Of a DNA stretch of 39,441 nt, positions 1 to 7,478 are shown in pieces. Under the pieces are notes generated by a model. That model was not told where the DNA came from and ran no database searches. It saw only the letters and a program-made list of their open reading frames with translations. Every line of letters starts with the position of its first letter. Positions within the stretch are counted from its first letter, which is position 1. Source of the DNA: Gallionella sp. (GTDB lineage Bacteria > Pseudomonadota > Gammaproteobacteria > Burkholderiales > Gallionellaceae); assembly GCA_030645535.1 (NCBI GenBank), contig JAUSNM010000088.1, positions 1 through 39,441 on the forward strand, written 5' to 3'. The position numbers and the translations under genes are program-made.

Positions 1-759
1 TGTACTCCGTTCAGGCGTTAGCGCTTCGATTGCTCTATTAGATTTCGCCTCAAGTCCATCGTAAGAAAATGCAAGGTAATATGGCAAAAAATGTCGACTA
101 AAGCAACCGAGAGGCTTCCCCGAACTGACAGGAATGTTCCTTAACCTAGGCTTATAGTTTTTCGGCTTATCTATAAAAAAAGTCAACGCACGTTCAAGAT
201 TTACATCTATCTCTACGGTTATTTTTTCGTCTACTAAAATAGAGTCAAGTGTTGATTCTCTTCGGCGAATTGACACTTCATCCGATTTTTTTCTGTCTTC
301 CATGTCTCTATATATAACTTCCATGGAAGTGGATTCTAGTCGAGGATAAAGTTGCAAATTTTCACGTCCTTTTGATCCCTCAGCAGAAAATGAAAATTTA
401 CAATGTACACTCTTAACTTGTCGACGATATTCATCCGACATATACACATACTTCTGATAATTAAAAGGAGAATGCTGTATTGGAGATGGAGTCAACTCAA
501 ATCCAAGTGAAATAATTGGCACCTTAGCACCATTAGATAAGATGTCACTGAATGACCCCAGCCTAACGATATTTCCGTTTAAAACAACACATCTATCCCA
601 TGACCTACTTTGAAGTGTCTGAGTCACGAGTAATATACTTTGTACGATGGTACTTTTTCCGGAACTGTTTTCTCCCGCAAAAATTGTAAGTGGAGTTAAA
701 TCCAAAGTTACTGGGGCTGAAATCGATTTAAAGTTTTCGACAGTCCAACTTTTAAGCAT
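1..759 (-). CDS. AAA family ATPase, N-terminal part (runs off left edge)
   Basis: The reading frame is open from the ATG at 759 to the first base of the window, giving 253 codons without a stop. A purine-rich site (GGAAGG) lies just upstream of the ATG. The protein begins MLKSWTVENFKSIS, followed by a Walker A motif GENSSGKST at about residues 29-37. This is the start typical of SMC/RecF-like AAA ATPases of the AAA_15/COG4938 type, which bind and hydrolyse ATP and often work with a nuclease in phage-defence or plasmid-restriction systems. The signature motif, Walker B and any C-terminal effector domain lie outside the window. The DNA is visibly more AT-rich than the rest and uses codons such as AAA, ATA and TTA often, which suggests horizontal transfer. 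The ATPase call is firm. A defence role is inference. Confidence 0.82.
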   Translation of the reverse strand, partial: MLKSWTVENFKSISAPVTLDLTPLTIFAGENSSGKSTIVQSILLVTQTLQSRSWDRCVVLNGNIVRLGSFSDILSNGAKVPIISLGFELTPSPIQHSPFNYQKYVYMSDEYRRQVKSVHCKFSFSAEGSKGRENLQLYPRLESTSMEVIYRDMEDRKKSDEVSIRRRESTLDSILVDEKITVEIDVNLERALTFFIDKPKNYKPRLRNIPVSSGKPLGCFSRHFLPYYLAFSYDGLEAKSNRAIEALTPERST

Positions 760-1070
760 TTTTTTTCCTTCCCATTTAAGAATGGCAGCTTTTAACTAGT
801 TCTGACTCAGGTTGTTGTTGCGCTCTGCAAATTTCCCATTCTGCAGGATTTTGATTACCCTGAACCTTTCTCCGTACAAGGTTGGTAAACATGAGAAATA
901 CCACTTTCACTCTGAGTAGAGATATTTACGCAAAACAGGTATTGTGACCCGAAAAAACAACATCCAATTCAAAACAAACCTAAACATCCCCCGTTCAAGT
1001 AACACGGGGGGCTATAAATACATAATCAGCAATCTAGCAGCAAAAACCCTACATAGATATAGAAATATGT
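760..1070. other. AT-rich non-coding stretch with one inverted repeat
   Basis: I see no convincing gene in these 311 bases between the divergent AAA ATPase gene and the integrase remnant. It should hold the promoter of the ATPase gene. A 7-bp perfect inverted repeat (CCCCCGT at 988-994, ACGGGGG at 1004-1010) encloses a 9-base loop. It has no T run on either side, so it is a weak terminator candidate and could equally be an island-specific protein site. Confidence 0.4.
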
Positions 1071-1073
1071 CTT

Positions 1074-1247
1074 GGCCGCAGCGAGAAGGCCGAAGCGCAC
1101 GGCAGAGCAGCGATGCAGAAGTATGCGCACCTGTCCGGTGAGTATCTTCGGGCAGATCGTAAGCGAGTGGTATTGTTGGCAGACTTGCCGGGAAGTGGTA
1201 CGTTTTTTACTACAGCCAATAAAAAAGGGCTAAGCATTTCTGCCTAA
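1074..1247 (+). pseudogene. tyrosine recombinase (integrase) C-terminal remnant
   Basis: In frame with the stop TAA at 1245-1247 the plus strand reads AMQKYAHLSGEYLRADRKR, the end of a phage or island integrase. The tyrosine of the KYAHLS box is the expected catalytic nucleophile of the family. Only about 50 residues of recognisable or trailing sequence are present. The frame closes with a stop at 1035, and the Arg/His catalytic motifs that should lie upstream are missing. The fragment points at, and ends beside, the 3' end of tRNA-Arg(ACG), which is where such integrases usually insert. The call rests on a short motif plus this position. The exact left border is uncertain. Confidence 0.55.
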
Positions 1248-1250
1248 CCC
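1221..1250 (-). terminator. intrinsic terminator of the first tRNA-Arg
   Basis: On the minus strand GGGTTAGGCA, loop GAAA, TGCTTAGCCC forms a 10-bp stem with two G-T pairs, followed by six T (1226-1221). It lies 20 bases past the tRNA 3' end. The stop codon of the integrase remnant on the other strand sits inside it. Confidence 0.8.
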
Positions 1251-1270
1251 ATTGATATTACATCCGAATA

Positions 1271-1347
1271 TGGTGCGCCCGGAGCGATTCGAACGCCCGA
1301 CCCCTTGGTTCGTAGCCAAGTACTCTATCCAGCTGAGCTACGGGCGC
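1271..1347 (-). tRNA. tRNA-Arg(ACG), copy 1
   Basis: 77 bases with an encoded CCA end. The acceptor stem GCGCCCG pairs with CGGGCGC, the D arm GCTCAGCTGGATAGAGT and the T loop TTCGAAT are canonical, and the anticodon loop CTACGAA gives anticodon ACG. It reads CGN arginine codons, with A34 normally deaminated to inosine by TadA. Its 3' end faces the putative island on the left. Confidence 0.97.
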
Positions 1348-1419
1348 ATATTTAAAACGATAACTGACCAACCTTCTAAATCGCCGTAAAGCTTTAAGTG
1401 CTCTTCGGTGAAATGATAA

Positions 1420-1447
1420 TAAAATGGCTAAGAATTTCTTCCTAACC
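1420..1447 (-). terminator. terminator-like hairpin after second tRNA-Arg
   Basis: On the minus strand GGTTAGGAA, loop GAAA, TTCTTAGCC forms a 9-bp stem followed by the T-rich ATTTTATTAT. It is the sister copy of the hairpin at 1221-1250, but with a weaker T run, so some read-through into the next tRNA is possible. Confidence 0.6.
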
Positions 1448-1468
1448 CTTTTATTTACTACCGGAATA

Positions 1469-1545
1469 TGGTGCGCCCGGAGCGATTCGAACGCCCGACC
1501 CCTTGGTTCGTAGCCAAGTACTCTATCCAGCTGAGCTACGGGCGC
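1469..1545 (-). tRNA. tRNA-Arg(ACG), copy 2
   Basis: Identical over all 77 bases to the copy at 1271-1347, including anticodon ACG and the encoded CCA. It lies between the tRNA-Ser and the first copy and is transcribed in the same direction. Confidence 0.97.
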
Positions 1546-1602
1546 ATACATAAGGTTGTTACACACCAACCTTTATACATCTACTACTGTTAAAACCACT
1601 AC

Positions 1603-1695
1603 TGGCGGAGAAGGAGGGATTCGAACCCTCGATCCAGGTTATCCCCGGATGCTCCCTTAGCAGGGGAGTGCCTTCGACCACTCGGCCACCTCTCC
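1603..1695 (-). tRNA. tRNA-Ser(GCU)
   Basis: 93 bases with encoded CCA. The acceptor stem GGAGAGG, the anticodon stem-loop CCCCTGCTAAGGG (anticodon GCU, reads AGC and AGU), the long variable arm typical of class II tRNAs and the T loop TTCGAAT are all visible. It lies 52 bases downstream of lysC, a neighbourhood common in betaproteobacteria. Confidence 0.97.
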
Positions 1696-1747
1696 GAAGC
1701 CGCGCATTATATGGGGAAAGCGCGATTCCGTCAAATTATTTTTTTGT

Positions 1748-2980
1748 TTATGCATCTTCCTGGTCAAGATCGAACGCCTTATGCAACACACGCACGGCCA
1801 GCTCCAGATACTTCTCATCGATCACGACGGAAATCTTGATCTCGGAAGTGGAAATCATCTGAATGTTGATACCCTCTTCCGCCAGCGTGCGGAACATTTT
1901 GCTGGCGATGCCCACGTGCGAGCGCATTCCAACGCCAACCACAGAGACTTTCGCCGCTTTATTGTCGCCGATTACTTTGCGTGCGCCGACATGTGGCAGA
2001 ACCTCATTATTGAGGATGTCCATCGTCCTGGAAAAATCATTGCGATGCACAGTAAAGGAGAAATCCGTCGTGCCATCTACGCCGACATTCTGGATAATCA
2101 TGTCAACGTCGATATTAGCATCGCTGACCGGCCCCAGGATTTGATACGCAATACCAGGCTTGTCCGGCACGCCTAACACGTTAACTTTGGCTTCATCGCG
2201 GTTAAATGCGATCCCGGAAATAATGGCTTGTTCCATTTTGTCTTCATCCTCAAAAGTAATCAGTGTGCCCTCGCCTTCTTCTTCGAAGCTGGACAACACG
2301 CGCAACTTGACCTTGTATTTACCGGCGAATTCCACTGAACGAATTTGCAGCACTTTAGAACCTAAGCTTGCCATCTCCAGCATTTCCTCGAAGGTAATGC
2401 TCTTCAGGCGACGCGCTTCGGGAACCATGCGCGGATCCGTGGTGTAAACACCATCCACATCGGTATAAATCTGGCATTCATCGGCTTTCAGAGCCGCAGC
2501 AATGGCAACCCCCGTCGTGTCGGAACCGCCGCGCCCCAGCGTCGTAATATTGCCGTCCTTGTCCATACCCTGGAAGCCTGCCACCACCACCACGTAGTCA
2601 TTCGCAAGATCGGCACGGATACTCTGCTCGTCGATGCTGACGATACGGGCTTTGGTATGCGCGTTGTCGGTCAGTATCTTGACCTGTCCGCCCGTATAGC
2701 TCTTGGCGTTAACGCCCAGTTCCTTGAGTGCCATCGCCAACAGGCCGATCGTCACCTGTTCGCCCGTGGAAATAATGACATCCAGTTCACGCGGGTCAGG
2801 ATTCGCCTGTATCTCTTTTGCCAGCCCGATCAGACGATTGGTCTCGCCGCTCATCGCGGAGAGCACGACCACCACCTGATGACCTTTTGCCTTGAATTTC
2901 GCGACGCGTCTCGCAACATTCTTGATGCGATCTGCAGTGCCTACCGATGTACCACCGTACTTTTGTACTATAAGTGCCAC
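1748..2980 (-). CDS. lysC: aspartate kinase
   Basis: Phosphorylates aspartate to beta-aspartyl phosphate, the first step towards lysine, threonine, methionine and diaminopimelate, in the cytoplasm. The GTG at 2980 gives a 410-residue protein beginning (M)ALIVQKYGGTSVG, the usual N-terminus. An upstream extension would need a TTG and does not match the family. The kinase domain fills roughly residues 1-245, with the KYGGTS nucleotide/aspartate motif, the ISTGEQVT segment and the TDVDGVYTTDPR motif. Two ACT domains follow (about 265-335 and 345-410), which normally bind lysine and/or threonine for feedback inhibition. The length fits the single-chain betaproteobacterial enzyme. An internal start producing a separate beta subunit is known in some families but was not identified here. 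Confidence 0.95.
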   Translation of the reverse strand: MALIVQKYGGTSVGTADRIKNVARRVAKFKAKGHQVVVVLSAMSGETNRLIGLAKEIQANPDPRELDVIISTGEQVTIGLLAMALKELGVNAKSYTGGQVKILTDNAHTKARIVSIDEQSIRADLANDYVVVVAGFQGMDKDGNITTLGRGGSDTTGVAIAAALKADECQIYTDVDGVYTTDPRMVPEARRLKSITFEEMLEMASLGSKVLQIRSVEFAGKYKVKLRVLSSFEEEGEGTLITFEDEDKMEQAIISGIAFNRDEAKVNVLGVPDKPGIAYQILGPVSDANIDVDMIIQNVGVDGTTDFSFTVHRNDFSRTMDILNNEVLPHVGARKVIGDNKAAKVSVVGVGMRSHVGIASKMFRTLAEEGINIQMISTSEIKISVVIDEKYLELAVRVLHKAFDLDQEDA

Positions 2981-3140
2981 GTTATATATATCCGACTTGA
3001 AAAAGTGCCGCAATTTTAGCGCAACTGACTAAAAAAAACGAGGCAAGATGCACAGCTTGTTAAAATCTGCGCCGCATTCCAGCCAGCACAGGGCCGCTAT
3101 TTGACGGATCAATGCCAAAATCTGCGCGCTATAAATGCAA

Positions 3141-3171
3141 AACGCCGCGCGGCATGGAGCCGCGCGGCGTT
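3141..3171 (-). terminator. GC-rich hairpin between typA and lysC
   Basis: AACGCCGCGCGGC and GCCGCGCGGCGTT form a perfect 13-bp stem with a 5-base loop, 23 bases after the typA stop. The following minus-strand sequence is only moderately T-rich. It probably terminates typA transcription before lysC. Confidence 0.7.
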
Positions 3172-3193
3172 TGACTTGTGCTACCGGAAACGA

Positions 3194-5005
3194 TTAACCG
3201 CGTGTGTTGCGCTTGCGCTCGTTTTCAGTCAGGTAGCGCTTACGAACGCGAATCGAAACAGGTGTGATTTCAACCAGTTCGTCATCGTCGATAAACTCGA
3301 CTGCTGATTCCAGCGTCAGGCGTACTGGCGGCGTCAGACGAACCGCTTCATCGGTACCGGATGAGCGCACGTTGGTCAGTTGCTTACCCTTGATCGGGTT
3401 AACCACCAGGTCATTGTCACGGCTGTGAATACCGATGATCATGCCCTCGTACAGCTTGTCACCGGGAACCACGATCATACGACCGCGATCTTCCAGCTTC
3501 CACAACGCGTATGCCACTGCATCGCCCTGCTCGGAAGAAACCAGTACACCGTTGCGACGACCCGGCATATCGGCCTTGACCGGTGCGTAGTCATCAAACA
3601 CGTGCGCCATGATGCCGGTGCCGCGCGTCAAGGTCATGAATTCCGACTGGAAGCCGATCAGGCCGCGCGCAGGAATACGGTATTCCAGACGCACGCGACC
3701 GTGACCATCCGGTTGCATGTCTTGCAGATCGCCACGACGACGACCCAATTCTTCCATCACCGAACCCTGGTTGACGTCTTCAACGTCAACGGTCAGCATT
3801 TCGAACGGCTCGCACTTCTGGCCGTTGATGTCACGGAACACGACACGCGGTTTGCCCACGCCCATCTCGAAACCTTCACGGCGCATGGTTTCCAGCAAAA
3901 TAGTCAGATGCAATTCGCCGCGACCTGACAACAGGAACACGTCGGTATTGTCTGTTTCTTCGACACGCAAAGCCACGTTGACCAGCAATTCCTTGTTCAG
4001 ACGATCACGAATCTGACGACTGGTGATCATCTTGCCTTCCTGACCGCACAAGGGTGAGGTGTTGACCATCAGGTTCATGCTCAGCGTTGGCTCGTCGATC
4101 TTAGGCAAAGGCAGCGCTTCAGGCTTGCTAATATCCGCGATGGTCACACCGATACCGATCTCGTCGATACCGTTGATCAACACGATGTCGCCTGCCATTG
4201 CTTCCTCAAGCAATACGCGTTCGATACCGCGGAAACCCAGCACCTGATTGACGCGTGCACGCTTGGATGACTTGTCGCCATTCATGACCATGACTTCCTG
4301 GCCTGGACGGATCTTGCCGCGAGTCACGCGACCCACGCCGATACGGCCGACGAAACTGGAATAATCAAGGGCTGAAATTTGCAACTGCAATGGCTCTTCG
4401 GTAGCGGAAACGCTAGGAGCATGTACATGATTCAACACGACATCCAGCAGCGGGAACATGTTGTCGGTGACGCTTTCCAGCTCAGTCTTTGCATAACCGT
4501 TCAATGCCGAAGCGTAGACGACAGGGAAATCCAGCTGCTCATCGGTCGCACCCAGCTTGTCGAACAAATCGAAAGTCTGATCAACCACCCAATCCGGACG
4601 TGCGCCCGGACGATCGATCTTGTTGATGACCACGATAGGACGCAAGCCTAATGCCAGCGCCTTTTTGGTCACGAAACGGGTTTGCGGCATCGGGCCATCA
4701 ACCGCATCCACCAGCAGCAACACGCCATCGACCATACCAAGCACGCGCTCTACTTCACCGCCAAAGTCGGCGTGGCCTGGTGTATCAACGATGTTGATGT
4801 GCACGCCCTTGAATTCCACTGCGCAATTCTTCGCCAGAATGGTGATCCCGCGTTCCTTTTCCAGGTCGTTGTTGTCCATGACACGTTCAGCGACTTGTTG
4901 GTGAGCTGTGAAAGAACCTGCCTGAGACAGCAGTTTATCGACCAGGGTAGTTTTACCGTGATCGACGTGGGCGATAATGGCGATATTGCGAAGTTGGCGT
5001 GACAT
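3194..5005 (-). CDS. typA: translational GTPase TypA/BipA
   Basis: A ribosome-binding GTPase of the EF-G/LepA group, involved in ribosome assembly and in stress or cold adaptation. The ATG at 5005 gives 603 residues starting [20 protein letters not shown], the standard start. An AAGG site lies upstream, and longer versions would need a TTG. The G1 loop AHVDHGKT is at residues 12-19, G3 is [11 protein letters not shown] and G4 is NKIDRP. Domain II, an EF-G domain III/V-like part ([10 protein letters not shown]... [17 protein letters not shown]) and the TypA-specific C-terminal domain ([17 protein letters not shown]) follow in order. Length and motifs are complete. It is transcribed towards lysC, but the GC-rich hairpin makes it a separate unit. 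Confidence 0.96.
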   Translation of the reverse strand: MSRQLRNIAIIAHVDHGKTTLVDKLLSQAGSFTAHQQVAERVMDNNDLEKERGITILAKNCAVEFKGVHINIVDTPGHADFGGEVERVLGMVDGVLLLVDAVDGPMPQTRFVTKKALALGLRPIVVINKIDRPGARPDWVVDQTFDLFDKLGATDEQLDFPVVYASALNGYAKTELESVTDNMFPLLDVVLNHVHAPSVSATEEPLQLQISALDYSSFVGRIGVGRVTRGKIRPGQEVMVMNGDKSSKRARVNQVLGFRGIERVLLEEAMAGDIVLINGIDEIGIGVTIADISKPEALPLPKIDEPTLSMNLMVNTSPLCGQEGKMITSRQIRDRLNKELLVNVALRVEETDNTDVFLLSGRGELHLTILLETMRREGFEMGVGKPRVVFRDINGQKCEPFEMLTVDVEDVNQGSVMEELGRRRGDLQDMQPDGHGRVRLEYRIPARGLIGFQSEFMTLTRGTGIMAHVFDDYAPVKADMPGRRNGVLVSSEQGDAVAYALWKLEDRGRMIVVPGDKLYEGMIIGIHSRDNDLVVNPIKGKQLTNVRSSGTDEAVRLTPPVRLTLESAVEFIDDDELVEITPVSIRVRKRYLTENERKRNTRG

Positions 5006-5161
5006 GGATACAGCCTTGCTAAATGTATGGGGGGCGCATTCTACCACATCCGGCAAGACATAATTTATTAACGGAGATATCCGACCGAATTATCCTCAGC
5101 CGCCACTCCTGAAAATTCAGTTTCTCGACTCGTACCAGTCGCGCGAGCGGTTCGCCACGCC

Positions 5162-5356
5162 CTACCGTGCCTGGAGCGGAGGACACGGAACGCTACCGTA
5201 AGAACAAAACACACAACAGTTTCCGGGTTTGGGTTTCAACAAGCTCTTGCAACCCGGGCATTCATAAAACCACCGACAGGGATCGGTGGGCATGGTCATC
5301 AGTTCGGCATGACCACAGATTGGACAAGCCAGTCTGGATTCAAGCTGTATCGTCAT
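5162..5356 (-). CDS. small Cys-rich GDCCVxC-type protein
   Basis: A 64-residue protein with two CxxC-like pairs (C11/C14 and C33/C36) and the box GNCCVFCSYGSVPCPP near the end (C47, C48, C51, C58). This matches the small family named after the GDCCVxC motif, whose relatives in some bacteria carry selenocysteine. Here all positions are encoded as cysteine, and the first D of the motif is N. No function is established. The Cys density suggests a zinc ribbon or a metal(loid) or redox site. Its ATG overlaps the stop of the upstream OsmC-like fragment by 4 bases, so it is probably translated as the last gene of the arsenic/redox cluster. Confidence 0.75.
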   Translation of the reverse strand: MTIQLESRLACPICGHAELMTMPTDPCRWFYECPGCKSLLKPKPGNCCVFCSYGSVPCPPLQAR

Positions 5357-5535
5357 GATGCAGATTTCCGGCGCATTACTCCGGAGAGTTGGGTGCCCGG
5401 TGCAATGGTGTTGAACACCGTGCCGTATTTCTTCACGTTCTCATGCAGCAGCGCGAGCCGCGCATCCGATTCATCGCTGTCCACGATGATCTCGCAGGTG
5501 ATGGATTCTATCCTTGGCGGCACATCCTGCCGCAC
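5353..5535 (-). CDS. OsmC-like C-terminal fragment
   Basis: A frame of about 60 residues (GTG at 5535; an ATG at 5586 would overlap the cytochrome b5 gene by 47 bases) contains a segment such as ALLHENVKKYGTVFNTIAPG. This resembles the C-terminal helix-strand part of OsmC/Ohr-like proteins, which reduce organic hydroperoxides. The N-terminal half of the domain and at least one of the usual catalytic cysteines are missing. Only one cysteine is present, near the start (SITCEI). It begins 5 bases after the cytochrome b5 stop and overlaps the next gene by 4 bases, so it looks translationally coupled even though truncated. It may be a decayed gene or a short stand-alone partner. The family assignment is tentative. 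Confidence 0.45.
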   Translation of the reverse strand: MRQDVPPRIESITCEIIVDSDESDARLALLHENVKKYGTVFNTIAPGTQLSGVMRRKSAS

Positions 5536-5539
5536 CCCA

Positions 5540-5908
5540 TCAACGAAGTACCCCGATTCTGTAGTTTTCCAACAATTGATTGGCACGGGACGTGTGGGTG
5601 CGCCCCTTATTTTTGGTTCGCCAAGCTTGCGTGGCTTCCTTGCCGCACCACGGCAAAATCAGCTCCGGCTCTGAAGGATGGTCGGGCAGATAAGTCGTGA
5701 TGTCATAAACCGAGCCCTCAATCGCCATCCAGCAATCATTTTGCCTGGCGTGCCCGGCTACTTCCGCCAACAGATAGCCCTTGACGGCAGGTTCCACAAC
5801 AGGAGAAACAGCTGTAACCGGTATCGTCGTAATACAAAAATCAGCCAGCCGGAAGCCGGCCACTGCCAACCAGAAAACTACCGTCGAAATGATAAAGAGT
5901 TTGCGCAT
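5540..5908 (-). CDS. cytochrome b5-like heme protein with N-terminal signal/anchor
   Basis: 122 residues. Residues 5-20 are hydrophobic (a signal peptide or membrane anchor), followed by a Pro/Val-rich linker and a cytochrome b5 fold from about residue 45. The core motif reads DCWMAIEGSVYDITTYLPDHP. His77 in the DHP motif and His105 (in RTHTSRA) are the expected axial heme ligands. The usual HPGG is HPSE here. The protein probably sits on the periplasmic side as a one-electron carrier. Its ATG overlaps the stop codon of the upstream ferric-reductase-like flavoprotein by one base, so the two are very likely made together and may exchange electrons. That partnership is inference. Confidence 0.85.
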   Translation of the reverse strand: MRKLFIISTVVFWLAVAGFRLADFCITTIPVTAVSPVVEPAVKGYLLAEVAGHARQNDCWMAIEGSVYDITTYLPDHPSEPELILPWCGKEATQAWRTKNKGRTHTSRANQLLENYRIGVLR

Positions 5909-7173
5909 CAGCGGAAATCGAATTTCTCAAAGTGGATGGACTCTTCGGCAACGCCTATTTCGCGCAAAAGCGGCAGCAACGCTTCGACCATGGGGATCGG
6001 GCCGCAGATAGATACCTCACGTGCTGTGATGTGGCCGATTTTCCCCAGCAGTTCAGGGAAATCGGGCAACCCTTTGTCGGATGCATCGGTAAGCAGCTCA
6101 AATTGAGGGTCTGTCGTTGCCAGAGCCGTGAGTTCGTCGAGGAATGCGGCATCGGTTTCTTTGCGGAACAAATAAATCAGCGTGGTAGGTCGGATGCAAG
6201 CGTATGCGCGTAGCGCTGCCATGAAGGGAGTGATACCGACACCACCCGCTATCCAGAGTTGCGGAACAGACGGAGAGTCCGACAAAAAAGTTCCGAACGG
6301 CCCTTGCAAACGCACCAAAACTTCCGGCTCAAGGCTTTGCAGTCGCTGCGAACAGGTACCCAGCGCCTTGATGCCGACGCGCAGACCGCCATCCGCTTCG
6401 ATGCCGCTCACTGTGAATGGATGATATTCACCACAACCGCGATAAGCTTGCCCGTCACCGAAAGCGACCAGAACAAATTGTCCGGGAGCCACAGTAATGG
6501 GTGCGGCGCAAGGTGACAGCAGCGCCTCGACCATACCGCCAGCCTGGTGTACGACTTGTGTTACACGGTATGGATGCGAGGCCATGCCAAGGTCGCTGGC
6601 AATTAAACGCCAACCCAGCGCAACGCCTGTCACAACGATCAGCAACAGCAGCGTATCCGCCCCGCCCAGCAGCGCGTACACATGAGCCAGAGCGAGCAAC
6701 ACGCCAAGGCCGAGCGCAAAGTGAAATGCCCGCCAGCGCCGGTAAGGCAAACGCACGGCAAAGGTCGTTGCCAGGCCAAACATCAGCAAAACCAATGCGG
6801 CCCAGCCCAGCCACAGCGGCCAGGATTGCGCCCACGGCACAAGTGTCTGCCAGGCAAGCTGCGGCGCTTCGACCCAGCCGTTCAGCGCCAGCGCCAGCGG
6901 GTGGCACAAGAGCAGCAGATAGGCGATCATGCCGCTGCGGTGATGCCAGCGATACATGGACTCAAGTCCGCCCAAAAGTCGTGCGATATGCGGCTCTCGC
7001 ACCATCAGTACGAGGTTCGCCACCAGCAGCCCGCTGCCGCCCCAGGCGGTGACAATGGCGAGACTGCGCCAGAACGGCATCTGTTCCGGGAATGCCCACC
7101 AGACAACAGCAAACGCCAGTATCAGCGCCGCGAATGGCGCTGCGAAGCGGCGCGGATAGAGGTGCGCAGTCAA
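5908..7173 (-). CDS. ferric reductase-like transmembrane FAD/NAD(P)H oxidoreductase
   Basis: 421 residues. The N-terminal half has about six membrane segments with a ferric-reductase-like heme pattern: His77/His78 with His91 in one helix, and His151 with His164 in another, each pair 13-14 apart, the signature of two stacked b hemes. The C-terminal half is an FNR-type module: an FAD-binding segment around YHPFTVSG, a nucleotide-binding GGVGITPFMAALRAY, and a terminal CGPIPMV motif. The family (NOX/FRE-like) carries electrons from cytoplasmic NAD(P)H across the membrane. The substrate is not evident; an extracytoplasmic acceptor such as the neighbouring cytochrome b5-like protein or a metal(loid) is possible. 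It overlaps the gene before it by 4 bases and the gene after it by 1. Confidence 0.88.
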   Translation of the reverse strand: MTAHLYPRRFAAPFAALILAFAVVWWAFPEQMPFWRSLAIVTAWGGSGLLVANLVLMVREPHIARLLGGLESMYRWHHRSGMIAYLLLLCHPLALALNGWVEAPQLAWQTLVPWAQSWPLWLGWAALVLLMFGLATTFAVRLPYRRWRAFHFALGLGVLLALAHVYALLGGADTLLLLIVVTGVALGWRLIASDLGMASHPYRVTQVVHQAGGMVEALLSPCAAPITVAPGQFVLVAFGDGQAYRGCGEYHPFTVSGIEADGGLRVGIKALGTCSQRLQSLEPEVLVRLQGPFGTFLSDSPSVPQLWIAGGVGITPFMAALRAYACIRPTTLIYLFRKETDAAFLDELTALATTDPQFELLTDASDKGLPDFPELLGKIGHITAREVSICGPIPMVEALLPLLREIGVAEESIHFEKFDFR

Positions 7174-7478
7174 TTAAGCCTGCCCCTGCTCCGTAACTGT
7201 TCGCACCTTGATTGATTCTTGCGTTCCAATATTACTCCTTCACGGCGTGCACGTTCGGCCATGCGGGCGTGATGTTCGGCCTGGTAAGTTTTGCATTCCT
7301 CATAGGTATCGAGACTACGCATGTGGCGCTGATGTTCGATACGTTCATCCGGGGTCATGAATTTCCAGCCAGCTGTATTCTGGCCAGTCGCATGCCAAGG
7401 GCCAGTTGCCCATGCGTTCGTGACCAACACAAGGCCAAAAATCAGCGACACAATAATATTACACACTTGCCTGCTCAT
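7170..7478 (-). CDS. small secreted protein with His/Cys-rich TYEEC motif
   Basis: 102 residues with an N-terminal signal peptide (hydrophobic residues 6-22, then an AWA-TG cleavage-like site). The mature part contains WKFMTPDERIEHQRHMR followed by TYEECKTYQAEHHARM, and ends in a charged region with a second cysteine. Similar small periplasmic proteins occur in betaproteobacteria beside metal-resistance genes, but I know no defined function. The MTPDER/HH pattern recalls CpxP/Spy-like helical proteins, though this is only a loose resemblance. The start at 7478 overlaps the stop of the thioredoxin-CcdA gene by 4 bases, and the stop overlaps the next gene by 4 bases, so the three are translationally coupled. 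Confidence 0.75.
   Translation of the reverse strand: MSRQVCNIIVSLIFGLVLVTNAWATGPWHATGQNTAGWKFMTPDERIEHQRHMRSLDTYEECKTYQAEHHARMAERARREGVILERKNQSRCEQLRSRGRLN

Larger units (their letters stand above)
1221..1549. repeat. tandem duplication of tRNA-Arg plus terminator
   Basis: Two copies of a block made of terminator hairpin, short spacer and tRNA-Arg(ACG) lie 198 bases apart (tRNA starts 1347 and 1545). The tRNA parts are identical and the hairpins differ at a few bases, so this is a tandem gene duplication. The identical 77-base stretches could recombine and lose one copy. Confidence 0.75.

Noticed and set aside
944..1141. A 65-codon plus-strand frame starting at 944
   Set aside because: It overlaps the integrase remnant in another frame and shows no protein-like pattern.
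1221..1549. The repeated blocks as a CRISPR or direct-repeat array
   Set aside because: Only two copies, and each repeat is a complete tRNA gene with its terminator.
1258..1569. A 103-codon minus-strand open frame with an internal repeat
   Set aside because: It reads through both tRNA-Arg genes; the repeated peptide is just the duplicated tRNA sequence translated.
5162..5356. Selenocysteine codon in the GDCCVxC protein
   Set aside because: All cysteine positions are encoded by TGC or TGT and no in-frame TGA occurs before the stop.
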